DNA of 64,000 nt from Dichetophora obliterata (taxonomy: Eukaryota > Arthropoda > Insecta > Diptera > Sciomyzidae), in the NCBI GenBank assembly GCA_963920525.1, contig OY986436.1, positions 10,743,001-10,807,000 of the forward strand, read 5' to 3'. The notes under the pieces were generated by a model, which made no database searches, was not told the DNA's origin, and saw only the letters and a list, made by a program, of their open reading frames with translations. The translations under genes were made by a program, and so were the position numbers. This document shows, one piece after another, positions 32,453 to 44,160 of the stretch (position 1 is the first letter of the stretch; every line of letters starts with the position of its first letter).

Positions 32453-33378
32453 AAGGGTGTTCCATTAAGATGTGTAATACTTTGAATTTGAATAAAACGC
32501 AAACGGTTCGGAATATTTCAAAATATTTAATTTCGTTGGAAAGGTCACACAACAGGATCATGTGTGGAAAATTATTTCGCGGATATGGTCACCGCGACTA
32601 TTCCATAGATATCTCACTCTTTCGGTCATATTTTCGATGACATTTTGCAGTATAACCTCCGGAATGGACGGAATCACCGATGTAATATTGCTTTTCAAGT
32701 CTGAAATCGTATTCGGATCATTCACATTGACTTTATCCTTCGTGTAACTAAATAGAAAAATGTCTAACGGCGTCAAATCGCATGATCTGGGCGGCGAATT
32801 CACATCACCGCGACGAGAAATTACACGGTTCAGGAATTTGCTACGCAAAAAATCCAAATTGAGGCGAGTTGTGTGTGGTGTAGCGCAGTCCTGTTCAAAC
32901 CGCATATCGTCCAGACCCTGAGCTTCAACCTCCGGCACAAAATAGTGTGGTACCTCTCAGAGTTGGCCAATTGTTGCGAACGATGGCGAATTGACAGTTC
33001 GGCGGACTCGACGACACTTTCACTTACGGCAGCAATATTCTCAGCACTGCGCAGTGTTTCGCACTCTGGTTGGCTTCGAAACATCAAGTATGGATCCAGT
33101 ATGATAACATTTATTCACAATTTTGCGCATAGCTGCTTCACTAATGTGGTGATTGCGACCACATTTTTAGGGAATCGATCGTAGCGTTTGCACCATTGAC
33201 TTGGAATTCAAGATTCAAAATTCAACGATTTCAATGCGTTTTTCTTTCGTGTAGCGATCCATAACAAAAATCCTTTACTCTTCTCACGATGACAATGACA
33301 CTAAGTATGACGGAAAAGGGTCGATAATGCAGATTCTAATCGCTAACAAAGTACCATACCTACTATTGGAACACCCTT
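32453..33378 (-). mobile_element. Decayed mariner-like element with intact TIRs
   Basis: The left end AAGGGTGTTCCATTAAG and right end CTATTGGAACACCCTT are inverted, each flanked by TA (32451-32452 and 33379-33380), the Tc1/mariner target. The 926-bp interior reads a transposase on the minus strand. N-terminal: MDRYTKEKRIEIVEF then SQPECETLRSAENIAAV and SAELSIRHRSQQLANSE (about 33255-32960). Catalytic part: FEQDCATPHTTRLNLDFL (32880-32830, with the second Asp) and RSCDLTPLDIFLFSYTKDKV (32800-32735, with the third Asp), then the C-terminal SRGDHIREIIFHT. Part of the catalytic core is deleted and the N-terminal half is frameshifted. Confidence 0.9.
32558..32938 (-). pseudogene. mariner-like transposase, C-terminal open segment
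   Basis: A 126-residue open stretch with the QDxAxxHTxxxxxxFL block, ISRRGDVNSPPRSCDLTPLD and a closing IRE-IIFHT, as in insect mariner-like transposases with the WPPRSCDLTPLD signature. It lacks the first catalytic Asp and the DNA-binding domain, which lie in other frames upstream. It cannot be functional alone. Confidence 0.88.
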
Positions 33379-33399
33379 TATCTAGCACCAAGAGCGCAT

Positions 33400-33598
33400 T
33401 GTTTTGTTTATATGCATCCTCTTTGCAAGACATGGCTTGACGACGTCATTGAAGACATTTCAACAACGTGTCTTGCATGTGGAATTTTCTTTGAAAATGT
33501 CTTCGAAGACTGTCATGGAAGTATATCGATGCGTCTTGCGAGAAACTGACATGTTTTGAAGACGTCTTCGAAGACAGAACGATCCAATTCCTGCTGGG
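33400..33598. mobile_element. CCCAGCAGG-type transposon end with GAAGAC palindromes
   Basis: The right end TCCAATTCCTGCTGGG (ends 33598) resembles the CCCAGCAGG ends of the 13881-16690 insertion. Next to it, within 180 bp, lie GTCTTCGAAGAC palindromes (near 33500 and 33565), GAAGACGTCTTC and several GTCTTGC/GAAGACA half-sites, a dense subterminal array like transposase-binding sites. The other end was not located; the mariner-like element may have inserted into it. Confidence 0.5.
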
Positions 33599-33599
33599 T

Positions 33600-35307
33600 G
33601 GCCTAGAGAGATTTATAGTGAAATTTTCAAATAAACACTTTCGTAGAATATTTTAACACTCTACGTCTACGTTTAGGGGTACTTTTTGAAACTTTTTTCG
33701 ACCCATAAAGAGTTAAATTATTATACAAAATTATTTCTCACAAAATTTAACTGTGCCAAAGGTATATAAATTAAGTAATTGTCTTACTTTTATTTTTGGA
33801 AAACAGCTAAAATTTAAAAACAAATTTAAAACTTATATTGAAAAATATTCAGACGTAAACTTTAAAAACGCCGATACACGTATAATATAATGTTTTTTGA
33901 TCCAACTACCAGCATTGGTGTAAATTATCACTCAAATACCAAAAAAGTATATATATATATATTATACCAATTTAATAATATCAGAACCAATTTTGACTTT
34001 TGTCCATAGAATGAAATTTGTGGCCCAGTGTGTGCCGCAAAAGTTTCCAAAAAATAATGTGACAAAACAACAAAAACAAGAAAATGAAAAAAAAAGACTT
34101 GCTACAAAATTGAGTAACTTTACGGTGTAAACAGTTAAAATTTATACCTTGTCGCGCTCTACAAGCTTCCGACGTTTTTAGTTTCCACAACCAATTCCAC
34201 CAAGCAATATTTGCTAAGCTTTATTTTCTGCATTCGTAGCATATTTTTAGGTGCATAGCAGAAGACTGAATCAAAAACCTCACTAGCTGGCATCTTCATC
34301 AGGTAACGCGCTGATTTGAGAGTGCATGTGTATTTGTGTGTGTGTGTGTGTATGTTTTTGTTTGTGTATTTGGTAGTGTGGGAGTGTGTGCGTGTGCTTT
34401 TTATATGCGCTTTTAGCTGCTCACTATTTTTTTGTATTTTTAAATGCATGCAAGTGTATCAGCAACGTTACGTCAGCGTTGTTTACGTTAAAATGTTTTA
34501 CTCTATTGCGAGATACTTAAAGTAATCAGTTTTTAGACTAAGCTAAAAAAAAGGTTCGGAAAACTTAATTAAATTTAGTGCTATATATTTGAAAAATAAG
34601 TAGCTATTACATACGACACGCTTAAAATGTAAAGTATACGGTGATGTAGAGCCATTACCAACAGGAAGTAAGCCAAAGGTGAAGCTATAAAGTAGACTTT
34701 AAAGGCAAACTTAAAGAGGGAATTTATAAGTATTACATTGAAGATGTCAGTTACAGGTACATTTATTTAGCTGACTGCAGAAAATGGTAGAATGCAAAAA
34801 AGTACGATACAAACATTGATTCAAAGAATGAACAGAACAGACGACATGGTAGAAACCGTAAATTAACGTGTAACCAGTTTAGTATTTGTTTTTTTATTTA
34901 CTTTAGCTATCCTTTAGAATCCAGTTAAAAAAGCAATTATCTTCCAAAAGAACAAAGTTCATTTGGGTGCTATAAGTTACAGTTAAGATAATTTATTAGG
35001 AACTGCGGAATCTAAGTCTTGCGATTTTCTTTTTTGAATATCATGAATGATGAATTTTGCTGCTTGCTCGGGAATTACATTATCTCTAACATTAAAAGAG
35101 ATTTCTATAATTTTTTGTCCATTACTTTTGACTGGTACATTTTTGAAGCACCTGTTGAACTTTTAGAAGATTATTTGATTTTTAAGTAAGTTTAAATGCA
35201 ATTGCTTTTACTTTTATTTTAAAAAAGAAACTATTAAGAATTCTTAAAAAACAGGGATACAAGTCGACAGGGATACAAGTGCAAGTCGACAGAAGAAAAA
35301 AAAAACC
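33600..35307. other. AT-rich stretch, no recognisable gene
   Basis: The stretch contains a (TG)n microsatellite at about 34331-34395, a short TA run near 33948-33962 and a small direct repeat (ACAGGGATACAAGT twice at 35253-35280). No coding region or transposon ends were recognised. Confidence 0.5.
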
Positions 35308-35315
35308 ATTATAAT

Positions 35316-36012
35316 CAGGGCTCGGATTTTGATGACCTAAAATAATGCAAAAGATGACTTAAAAAAATGACAAAAATGATCTAAAAATTGCAGAAAATGA
35401 CCTAAAAACTGACAAAAATTACCTAAAAAACGAAAACAATTGCATAAAAAATAAATAAAAAATTTAGCCTTAAAAATAAAACATTACTAAATTAAAATTT
35501 ATTTTATGCTAGCATATCCTGAGTTTTCATCTAACACTTGCTTCATTTTTCTACATACCCTTTCGTCAGTTTCACCACGCGCAGAGCTTTTTTTTTTCCA
35601 TCGAAGTCTATAAACAAAGCTACTCCTTTGTCGAGAGGTAATGTTCTTGATTAAAGAACTCTAGTGTTAAAGGAATATGTTTAAAAATTTGCATTTTGAC
35701 ATTTTTTGTACAAAAAAAAAATTTTAAATAAAATTACACTAAAATTACCGTAAAAACCGAAAAATGCTCTAAAATTTAAAAAGGTCTAAAAATGACAATA
35801 AAATAACTTAAAAATCTCTAAAAATGACACAAAAAAGCCCTAAATCTAGTAAAAATGACCAGAAAACTAAAAACGATGAAAAATTACAAAAAAATGCCCT
35901 AAAAACTTTTCATACTTGCAATTTAGGAAACATAAATGGACGTTTTAAATAAGCCGAAAATGTCTTAGAAGCAGCAGAAAAAAGATGACATGTCATCGAA
36001 ATCCTAGCCCTG
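35316..36012. mobile_element. 697-bp hAT MITE with 8-bp target duplication
   Basis: It starts CAGGGCTCGGATTTTGATGA and ends TCATCGAAATCCTAGCCCTG. Both sides carry ATTATAAT (35308-35315 and 36013-36020), an exact 8-bp duplication, placing it in the hAT superfamily. The interior is a degenerate minisatellite of AAAAATGACCTAAAAA-like units on the plus strand (35330-35460 and 35740-35905) around an AT-rich centre. It has no transposase. Confidence 0.88.
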
Positions 36013-36054
36013 ATTATAATTAATTTCATGTTGGCTGGAACATTAACTTTGCGA

Positions 36055-36245
36055 TTGTTAACAAAACATGTGGTTTTCTCGTCATAACTCCCAAACCATA
36101 CATCCTACAAGGACGATTTATGCACCAAAATGTTTGTAATTAAATTACCCAGATGACTGCATTCTTAGAAAAAAATATTTTTTTTTCTAGAATCTTAGTT
36201 TTCTACGTCATTTTTTGTGATTTTCTAGTTTTTTTTCATTTATGC
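36055..36245. repeat. Isolated monomer of the 59.6-61.0 kb tandem repeat
   Basis: AAAACATGTGGTTTTCTCGT followed by CATAACTCCCAAACCATACA and ATTTATGCACCAAAATGTTT matches a monomer of the tandem array at 59640-60960 almost word for word. It shows that the array sequence also occurs singly, about 23.6 kb away. Confidence 0.85.
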
Positions 36246-36249
36246 ATGA

Positions 36250-37943
36250 TTGTTTGAGTGCGAAGCGTTTCGGTACTTTGTACTTAAAAAACTTCATTAC
36301 TCTAATTTTTGTAAGTTAAGCCTACAAAACTATGTCAAAAGACAGAAAAAATGTCAAAAAGACAGAAAAAATGGAACAAATGTATATAAAAAACAATTTA
36401 CATAGTACCAAAGCGCTAAGCAGGGGGCTAGAGAAGGGGTAAAAACATATTAAATTGGCCACTACGTTTCGGTCATGTCCGTATGTTTTGATTTTAATGT
36501 ACTTAAAAATTGAAGAAATAAATTATCTTCAAATTTAAGTATTACAATAAATTATAAAAAACTGTCCATCTACTTATAATTCCTATTATAATTTTAAGAA
36601 AACATTTTTTCTTAAAATATCTACCTAAATATGACCATGCTATACAATGTCACGTCTACAGTCTGACAAAACATTATACAAAACATGCTATACAATGCCA
36701 TGTCCCCAATCCGACATAACACTATACACCATTAATCATAATATAAAATGAAAAACTAACTAAACTGGAAAAATAATATAAAAACCTGAAAAATTTATTA
36801 TATAAAAAGATAAACATCCCATCTAAATTAAGTGAAACAACAAACCTAAAAACCTAAAAAACTTGCCGTGTAGGCATAAAGGCTACCTTTAAACATTTTT
36901 CGACCACAGCCACGTGGTCTCATCAGAAGGCTTTAAAAAATCTAAAAAACCTAACCGACCTCTAAAATCTGAATGCTATGCATTCGAAGTAAACTAATCT
37001 ACTGACAAACTGAAAATAAATTACATACGACACATGCATGCAGCACATTCAAACATACATATGTAGAGCATATCATGCAATACATATGCAGCACATTTAT
37101 ACAACACATTCAAGAAAAAAACATATGGAAAAAATAAAAATCCTAACAAAAATTAGTCAAAAACCTAATAAAAAGCCTGTCAAAAATAAATAAAAACCTA
37201 ATAAAATAATAAAGTTAGTACAAAACCTGAAACTTATATATAAAATGCATTGCTCCAACAAATCCCACCGAAAACGCCCCAAAAAAACGGAACCGTTCAT
37301 AGTGGAACCCGCTAGAACAATACGCCTAATAAAGGTGGATAATCTGTGTGCGAAAGGCAATAATTTTTAATGCTAAGGAGCATCGCACTGATTCTCCTTA
37401 GCCGCCTTCTAAGTCCCCCAGAAAACCTACAAGAACAATTAAAAATGGGTAAAACCTCCACTTTCCCTGTATGATAAATTTGCCTCTGTAGACAAATAAT
37501 CATTTAATTTTTTTCATCCATAGTCACTCACAAGCATGCGGTGACTAGTGGACCAGAGGAGGATATGTAGTGACCCACGGTAACGTGAGTCTACTACGGA
37601 TATGTTAGTGCCTTGGGGCGTGAAGTATCAACCCAGAACTTAGGGAAAACAGGTTATTCCTCTATTAAACTAGTTTTTTGTAAGTAACTAACAATGTTTT
37701 TTCATTATAATCTTAATCTAACTTACTTAATATACTTTAAAAACTAATTCCACCATTGTGGAATGTCGAAAGCTCAAGGCCCGAACGTCAATAGAGCATC
37801 CACTAATCCCGATCACGACCGGTAAACACCCCACCGCCGTCCCACCACAGGAAATGAAGAACCAACACAGAACTTAGTGCTGCCTGTCCATTCCCCAGAA
37901 CAATCGCATTAACTATCTAACTTTAATCTCAAGAATTCTTGAA
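36250..37943. other. AT-rich region, possible retroelement debris
   Basis: No protein similarity was recognised. From 36.8 to 37.5 kb the DNA is rich in CCTAAAAA and ATAAAAAC phrases. From 37.5 to 37.94 kb the composition becomes more even (ACCCACGGTAACGTGAGTC, CCACCGCCGTCCCACCACAG), which could be a fragment of an LTR or of unrelated unique DNA. No paired LTRs, primer-binding site or polypurine tract were found. Confidence 0.35.
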
Positions 37944-37949
37944 CTTTAG

Positions 37950-38740
37950 CTTAGTATGCTGTAGAAGCGAAAATAAATCTTCCGTAAGAAATATATTGCG
38001 TTTTTGACAGCGAAAACGTAGCGAAATTTTTTTTTCGTTGGTTAGTATGCTGTTGAATGAAAAATTTGTTCAATGCAGCTAAGTTCACAACCACGATTGG
38101 AGAGTCAAAATGTCAAAATGTCAAAATTTCGCTGCCTTTGATATGTTCGTACATTTAATTGGCGTGGAAATTTGACATTCAACAATAATGTTCAACTAAC
38201 ACATTCACACAAACACGTTATTGTAAGTATGTGTTAGTGTTAAGTCTACACCAAAATTTCGAGTTTAAGCTTAGTATGCTGTAGGAACGAAAATTTTTGA
38301 GCATGTAACTCTACACGCGAAATTTTGGTGTAGAGTCAAAATTTTTGTGTGGAGAAAAAACACTTGCTGCTCTGGTTGACAAATTCATATTATTATTGCT
38401 GCAATTTTATATCGTATAAAAAGCAAGACTACACATTAATAAACTATATAAGTGCAACAATAAATTTGTTAAATAACAAATTCAACACTTAAACATACTT
38501 ACTGCTTATTTTTTAGTTTTGAATGGCAAATTTCCGCGCCAATTAAATGTACGGGATATAATCGACAGCGAAATTTTGAAATTTCCACTCTCCACTCACG
38601 AATGGAAATTTGGCAACATAGCAATAATTTTCGCTTCTACAGCGTACTAGCTGGCGAAAAAAATTTCACTGCCTGTTCGTTGTCAAAAATCTCAATGTAT
38701 TTCTTATGGAAATTTTTTTTCGTTTCTACAGCATACTAAG
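37950..38740. mobile_element. Foldback element with GCTTAGTATGCTGTAG ends
   Basis: The left arm (37950-38180) starts CTTAGTATGCTGTAGAAGCG and the right arm (38530-38740) ends TTTCTACAGCATACTAAG. The arms match further inward (CAATTAAATGTACG/CGTACATTTAATTGGCG, GACAGCGAAA). CTTTAG flanks both sides (37944-37949, 38741-38746) as a possible 6-bp duplication. A second end, GCTTAGTATGCTGTAGGAAC, lies inside at 38272 and pairs with TTCCTACAGCATACTAAGC at 38775-38793, so two related elements overlap. No coding region is present. Confidence 0.75.
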
Positions 38741-38854
38741 CTTTAGAATAAAATACCTTAAAATTTTCGTTCCTACAGCATACTAAGCTTTTGGTTTAAA
38801 AGCTATATTACATAAAAAAGGGCAATATATATGAAATAACATGTCATGTTAAAA

Positions 38855-39860
38855 GATAAGTGGCGACTTTTTATACCCTGCGACTGTTTTGCACCTTGCG
38901 ACATTTTATACTTTTGCGAATTTTTGTACACTCTGCCTCTTTTTTAGCTGTCGAATTTTCGTACTATTCAGCTCTTTGTACTTTGCAATTTTTTGTAACT
39001 TGCAACTTTTTTACCTTGCGACCATCTAATGTAAATCTTATGGATTCTTGGAGTTTGGTTGCAATGCCATATAAAGGAATAAATTACATTGTATATGATA
39101 ACATTTCATATTATATGATAAATGGTGGCTTTTTGTACCAAACGATTTTTTTTGTGTCTTGCGAAATTTTATACCTAGCGACATTTTTTACACTCTTCGA
39201 ATTTATAGCTAGAGAATATCATTGTACTATGCAGCTTTTTACACTTTACATTTAATAGTATCTTACAACTTTTTGAATTTGCGACTTTTTTACTGTGAGA
39301 CTTTTTTACTTTGAGACTTTTTTACTTTGCGACTTTTTTATTTTGAGACTTTTTTATGTGAATTTTTCTACCCTAAAAATTTATATTTTTTGCATGAAAC
39401 TTTTTGTATCTTGCAACGTTTTTTGTGTCTTGCCACGTTTTTATTTTGAGACCTTTTTTCGAACTAATTTTTGAACCCTGCCAGTTTTTGTTTTACCTTT
39501 TTTTGTATCTTGCAACATTTCGCATCTTGATTTTTTGTAGCTCACAAATTTTCAATCTTTCTACTTTCTGATGCTTTGTTCTTTGCGATATTTTGTTAAT
39601 TGATGTTTTTTCGAAGTGGGCATTTCACCTTGTGACTTTTTATGATTTGTAACAGTTTGTACATTGGGACTTTCTATGTCCTGCCACTTTGTGATCCTTG
39701 GCCAATTTTTTCACTTTGTGATGTTTCCATATTTTAACCACGTAGCATTTCACCTTGCGACTTTTTTACAATGCGAAGTTTTTACCTTGCGAATTTTTGT
39801 ACTTCGTAACTTTTTGTACCACGCAAATTTTTTTACTTCGTGTTTTTTTTTACTTGATTT
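38855..39860. repeat. Degenerate ~18-20-bp minisatellite (TTTTTACCTTGCGAC)
   Basis: About 1 kb of short phrases such as TTTTTACTTTGCGAC, TTTTGTACCTTGCAAC and TTTTTTACTTTGAGAC is repeated with heavy drift in one orientation. Clearest copies lie at 39285-39360. Open frames rich in Phe, Leu and Cys here are repeat by-products. Confidence 0.75.
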
Positions 39861-39900
39861 TAATTACGAGCTTTTTAGATCAACAATAACTGTGTATTAA

Positions 39901-40080
39901 GTCAATCACTCAGCAGACTAGACAGACTGTTTCGGAAAGTGCTACCCTTTCCATTTTCAGCAGACTTGAGTGATTAAATTTTATATGATTTGACACTTGT
40001 TCGAATAAACTCTTCGAAATCATATGACATTAAAGCAAAGGTTCTTTAGTCTAGACCAGTCTGCTGTGTGATTGACTCTA
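39901..40080. mobile_element. ~180-bp palindromic MITE
   Basis: The left end GTCAATCACTCAGCAGACTA and right end GTCTGCTGTGTGATTGACT are complementary. Inward matches (TCATATGATTTGA-type and TTCGAATAAACTCTTCGAA) make nearly the whole element a hairpin. No convincing target duplication is visible. Confidence 0.7.
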
Positions 40081-40099
40081 TACAGAGTTTTTGTTGCTG

Positions 40100-41629
40100 T
40101 TGCCTTCTTCAAAACTTACTGGTTCTAAATAGCTCATAATTATAAATCATGTTTATAAGTTCATAAGTTTATAAGTATTAACAACTAAAAATTTGATGAG
40201 ATTTATAAAATAAAATCAATTAATTAGTGTTGATTATTTCAATAAAGAAAACCAAAGGATATGATTTTGTTTTTTTATTTTTTTGTTATATTTATATTTC
40301 GAATAATTTATTTATAATTAAAAAATATCTACCTAATTAAAATAATATCTACTAAATGACCAAAAGCCGATTTGAAAAACAAAATCTACCATATTTCATA
40401 AAATTTAAACAAAGTGGCTGCGCTGGTTGCTACAAAAAAAAAACAATAAGTTTATTCAAATCAACGAGGTTAAAGGTCAACAGCTTGTTGAGTTAGTAAA
40501 GCATCACCTATGTATACACAGCATTTGTTAAAAATATTCAAAGGCTAAAAAAAGTTATGTAAACTGAAGCTATATTTTGAAAAAGAAAAACCTTCGCCAT
40601 TTATTGCAGACAATTGCTAACAACATGGTGGCTGTTGTTCATTTCTAGTCGATGTTAGAAACGAACAACTTACACCCACATATAAAACAGTAAAAAATGC
40701 ATGCATCAAACCACTCAAAAGCATACGAACAACAACAACAACACCAACAACAACATACCGCATACGCCTACACGTGATAACGTGTTGGTGGATCAACTTG
40801 AAGGCAGAGCACAGCAGCAGCAACAATATCAACAACAAACACAACGACATCAGGTGCAAAACATCGATTGATGATTGTTGGTGTTTAGTTGTTGTTGTTG
40901 TTTTTGTAGATGTTGCAATATTGTAGTTAATTATTACGAGCCCAAGTGTGGTGAGGAGAGCTGATGAAAAAAGAGGAAGTAAAGGCGGGCAGAAATGTTT
41001 GATAACGTGAAAAGGTGCAAAAAACTGAATAGTTGTCGGATGACAGTCAATATTGATGAGTTTTGATAGCTAGCTATTTCAGCTGTAGCAGCAGCAACTC
41101 GACCAAATATTACTCCCACGCACACAGACAGCAGCTACTATCGAATATTTTAAATGAATAACCAAGCATTTAACTCTCTCTCACACTCACACACACACAC
41201 ACACATGCAATAAAGAATAATATTTTTCAGCACTGGTGTAGTGGGCGTGGCACCATTTTTTGCCCCGAGGAGTTGAATTTATTCAAAGAAAAATAAAATA
41301 TTTCAATTATGATCAGTTGCAAGCGGAACTAGTTTCAAATGAATGAAAATCAACATCCTTCCAACAATTCACAAAAAAAAAAAGCAGACACGTTTAGAAA
41401 AATATTAAACAGAAAAAATAGAGTATATAAAGGAAAATATCAAAATTAAGTGCATATCGGCATACAAGCAGTCAAGAAGCAGTGGCGCGCAGCACAAACT
41501 TTTTAAAGGGTTTGTAGCTCTAGAGGTATCTTTAAAACTAATAAAAGAAAATTTAAGAGCAAAATATTTAAAAGTAATCAAATCATGATTTATAAGAATA
41601 TCCATGTATAGCTAAGTTAAAATTATAAT
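40100..41629. other. CAA-rich fly-type low-complexity region
   Basis: CAACAACAACA tracts occur at 40725-40760 and 40815-40850 and TTGTTGTTGTTG at 40885-40905. CAGCAGCAAC lies near 41088 and a (CA)n microsatellite at about 41185-41205. This looks like fly intergenic or intronic DNA. No exon with family resemblance was recognised on either strand. Confidence 0.45.
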
Positions 41630-41799
41630 GGGCCGAATAGCGGCCGAATAGTGGTCAAATAAGGACCACATGACCAAACAGTGGTCAAACATGATTTTGA
41701 AATAATTTAAAACACCAGACGTTCGAACAGCAATATTGGCTTGATTTTTGCGAAATCATGAACCAAACTTTTGAAGAAGCAACAATCATTCTTAGGTAT

Positions 41800-42680
41800 A
41801 ATAAAAGAATAGCGAAAACTGTCTTTTTTATATTTTTTTGTTGCATTATACGGATTTTAACCTCCTTAATTCAAATCTGGAAAAACTTAAGGCCACTCGA
41901 AATTGGTTTAGAAGTTATAGGCCTCCAAAGTTGCAAAAATTTCCTACAAATTAAGCATAATCGCGAATAACGGCATTATTTTTAGTGTTTTTTTTTTTCA
42001 AATACCTGTTAGTATCACTCTCTTATATAATATAAAAACAAAAACTGAGTAATCAGTTGAGCAGTTTGGGGTATTTTTATCGCATACCCAAAAAAAAAAA
42101 ATTAATAAAAATGAATAAAGGTGCTTGTAAAATGAATAAAAGTGAACAATTACAATTTTGTCGTTTACAACGTTATTCGCGAGAACGCTTCAAATCTTGC
42201 TGTTTTTTAATTTTCCGCATTATGGGTATCAAAAGAAAGGTAATGCGAGTACCTATTCAACGAGGTATCAAACATGAAAATGCACTCATATTTTTTAAGA
42301 TATACCTATTCTTATATTTACTTTTTGTCTGAAAAACTAGTGGTTTCTCATTTACGAAAGCACTACATTAAAAATGTTTATGTTTATATCTTTAAGAGTT
42401 ATGCACGTATTTTCATGTTTGATGCCTTGTTAAATAGGTATTTTAATTACCTTTCTTATGATACCCATAAAGTGCTTGTTGAAATATTTTGTTGAAATAT
42501 TTAAAAAATAGCAAGATTTGTAGGCCATTTTTTCCAACTTTGGAGGCCTATAACTTCTAAACTAATTGCTATCGGCCTGCAATTTTATCAAATTTGAAGT
42601 AAGGAGGCCAAAATCTATATAATACGCAAAAAAAAAAAAATTAAAAATTAGAGTTGTCGCTATTCGTGATATGTTCCAAA
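41800..42680. repeat. 880-bp two-tier inverted repeat
   Basis: The outer arms are 41800-41975 and 42500-42680 (for example GTTATAGGCCTCCAAAGTTG against CAACTTTGGAGGCCTATAAC). The inner arms are about 42221-42330 and 42370-42480 (ATGGGTATCAAAAGAAAGGT against ACCTTTCTTATGATACCCAT; CATGAAAATGCACTCAT against GCACGTATTTTCATG). A transcript would fold into a long hairpin. No coding sequence is supported. Confidence 0.8.
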
Positions 42681-43029
42681 AATTGTAACTAAGGGCGAAC
42701 AAGGCTCAAACACCAGTTATTTTTAAGTTTTCTTAATCAAAAATGGTTCGACTAGCTTCGGACTTAATATTAATGCCCATTTAATTTACTTTCTTAAACA
42801 TTACAACATTGGTTTGCATTCCAAATACAAGCAAGCATAAAGCTTTCTATGCTGCCATGAAAAATGCATGGTGGCAACACCGTAAGTTCTTCGGACAAAA
42901 TATTAACGCCCATTAGACTTTCTATGAACTTTCTTAAACATACGAATACTGGTCGGCTTTCTAACACTAGCAAACAAAAAGCTTTCTATGCTGCCATAAG
43001 AAACGTATGCTGCCATAAGAAACGCACAG

Positions 43030-43165
43030 AAAACTCTTGCCGAATAGTGGCCAAACAGCAGTCAAACAATGTCTGCATGGCCAAACAGGGGTCGAACATG
43101 GTCTAAAAATATTTAATAAAGCAAACACTTTCGAACAAGGGTCAAACACGGATCGAACAGCGGTC
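43030..43165. repeat. GGTCGAACA-type minisatellite array
   Basis: Units GCCGAATAGTGGCCAAACAG, CAGTCAAACA, GGGGTCGAACATGG, CGAACAAGGGTCAAACACGG and ATCGAACAGCGGTCG follow each other with an 11-13-bp period. The same unit marks the arrays at 41.64, 50.29, 51.55, 52.30, 52.80, 61.25 and 61.6 kb. Confidence 0.7.
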
Positions 43166-43421
43166 GTTTTGAAACAATATATTGCCATAAATTTTGCGTT
43201 CGAGCTTTTGCCAAAACAACAACTTGTAGACACTATTACAACACAAACAGCACACGAGGTCTTTGTTATTTTCATTCATTTAAATTTACTACAGTCGTAG
43301 TTATTTGGCATTAATTTCTTTGGTTAAGCATCAAGCACCATTCGTTGCTGCGCCTGGTACTTTCAATGCATTAGGATGGTATACTATCGCTTGTGGGTAA
43401 AAACTTTTCTGTGCTATAATA

Positions 43422-44103
43422 ACCCTGCAGTGTAACCAATTTAAAACCAGTCTGCATACTAGTTGAAAACTGAGCAGTACTAGTTCAAGATCGTCTTTTT
43501 TTCATATACCCAACTAGTATTTTTAACAAGGGTGATGTCATAGGAAATATCAAATGTCTAATTCTGAATAGATGAAAACTAGTTTATAGTATATATAATT
43601 ATAATTAGTTATATTCTAGTTCGTTGTAAATAGTTGTCAACAAATAATATATTGCCAAATTTAAACTAGTTTCTAGTTTAACCTTTTCTGAGTGGTTGGC
43701 AAATAGTCATGTTTTAATTAGTTTACAACTACTTATAACAAACCAATGATTCAACCAGTTCCTTATTCGGCAATTTATCATCTGAATTTGGAGCTTCTAC
43801 TAAGGCGACTATTAAAAAAGTTGCAAATAAAATTTACATAGTGTTTTATTATTTCATATAAAAGTAAATTTTTTAAAGTTCATAAAGCACAGTTGATTTT
43901 AACAATATGAAATATACTTTAATAATAGCGTAATATAGTCTGATTTTGGCTAGTTTTACAACTGGTTTATTGTGACATGACATAAACTAGTTGAATTTAA
44001 ACTATTTTTGCAACTAGTAAATTGTAGCAAAATATAAACTAATTTGTTTTAACTAGTATAAAGACTAATAATTTTTACTGCTGTTTAGTCTTACACTGCA
44101 GGG
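43422..44103. mobile_element. 682-bp element with CCCTGCAGTGTAA ends, rich in ACTAGTT
   Basis: The ends CCCTGCAGTGTAAC and CTTACACTGCAGGG are inverted. The interior contains more than ten AACTAGTT or ACTAGTTT words in both orientations, concentrated towards the ends, resembling subterminal transposase sites. No target duplication is obvious and no protein is encoded. The TIR style suggests hAT or a related non-autonomous element. Confidence 0.75.
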
Positions 44104-44160
44104 AAGTTTCTAATGGCAACATAGAAAGAGTTTTGTTTGCTTGTGTTAGAATGGCCAGCA

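Noticed and set aside
37500..37943. LTR of a retrovirus-like element
   Set aside because: Composition and a TGTAGTGACCC start were suggestive, but no second LTR, primer-binding site, polypurine tract or gag-pol sequence was found nearby.
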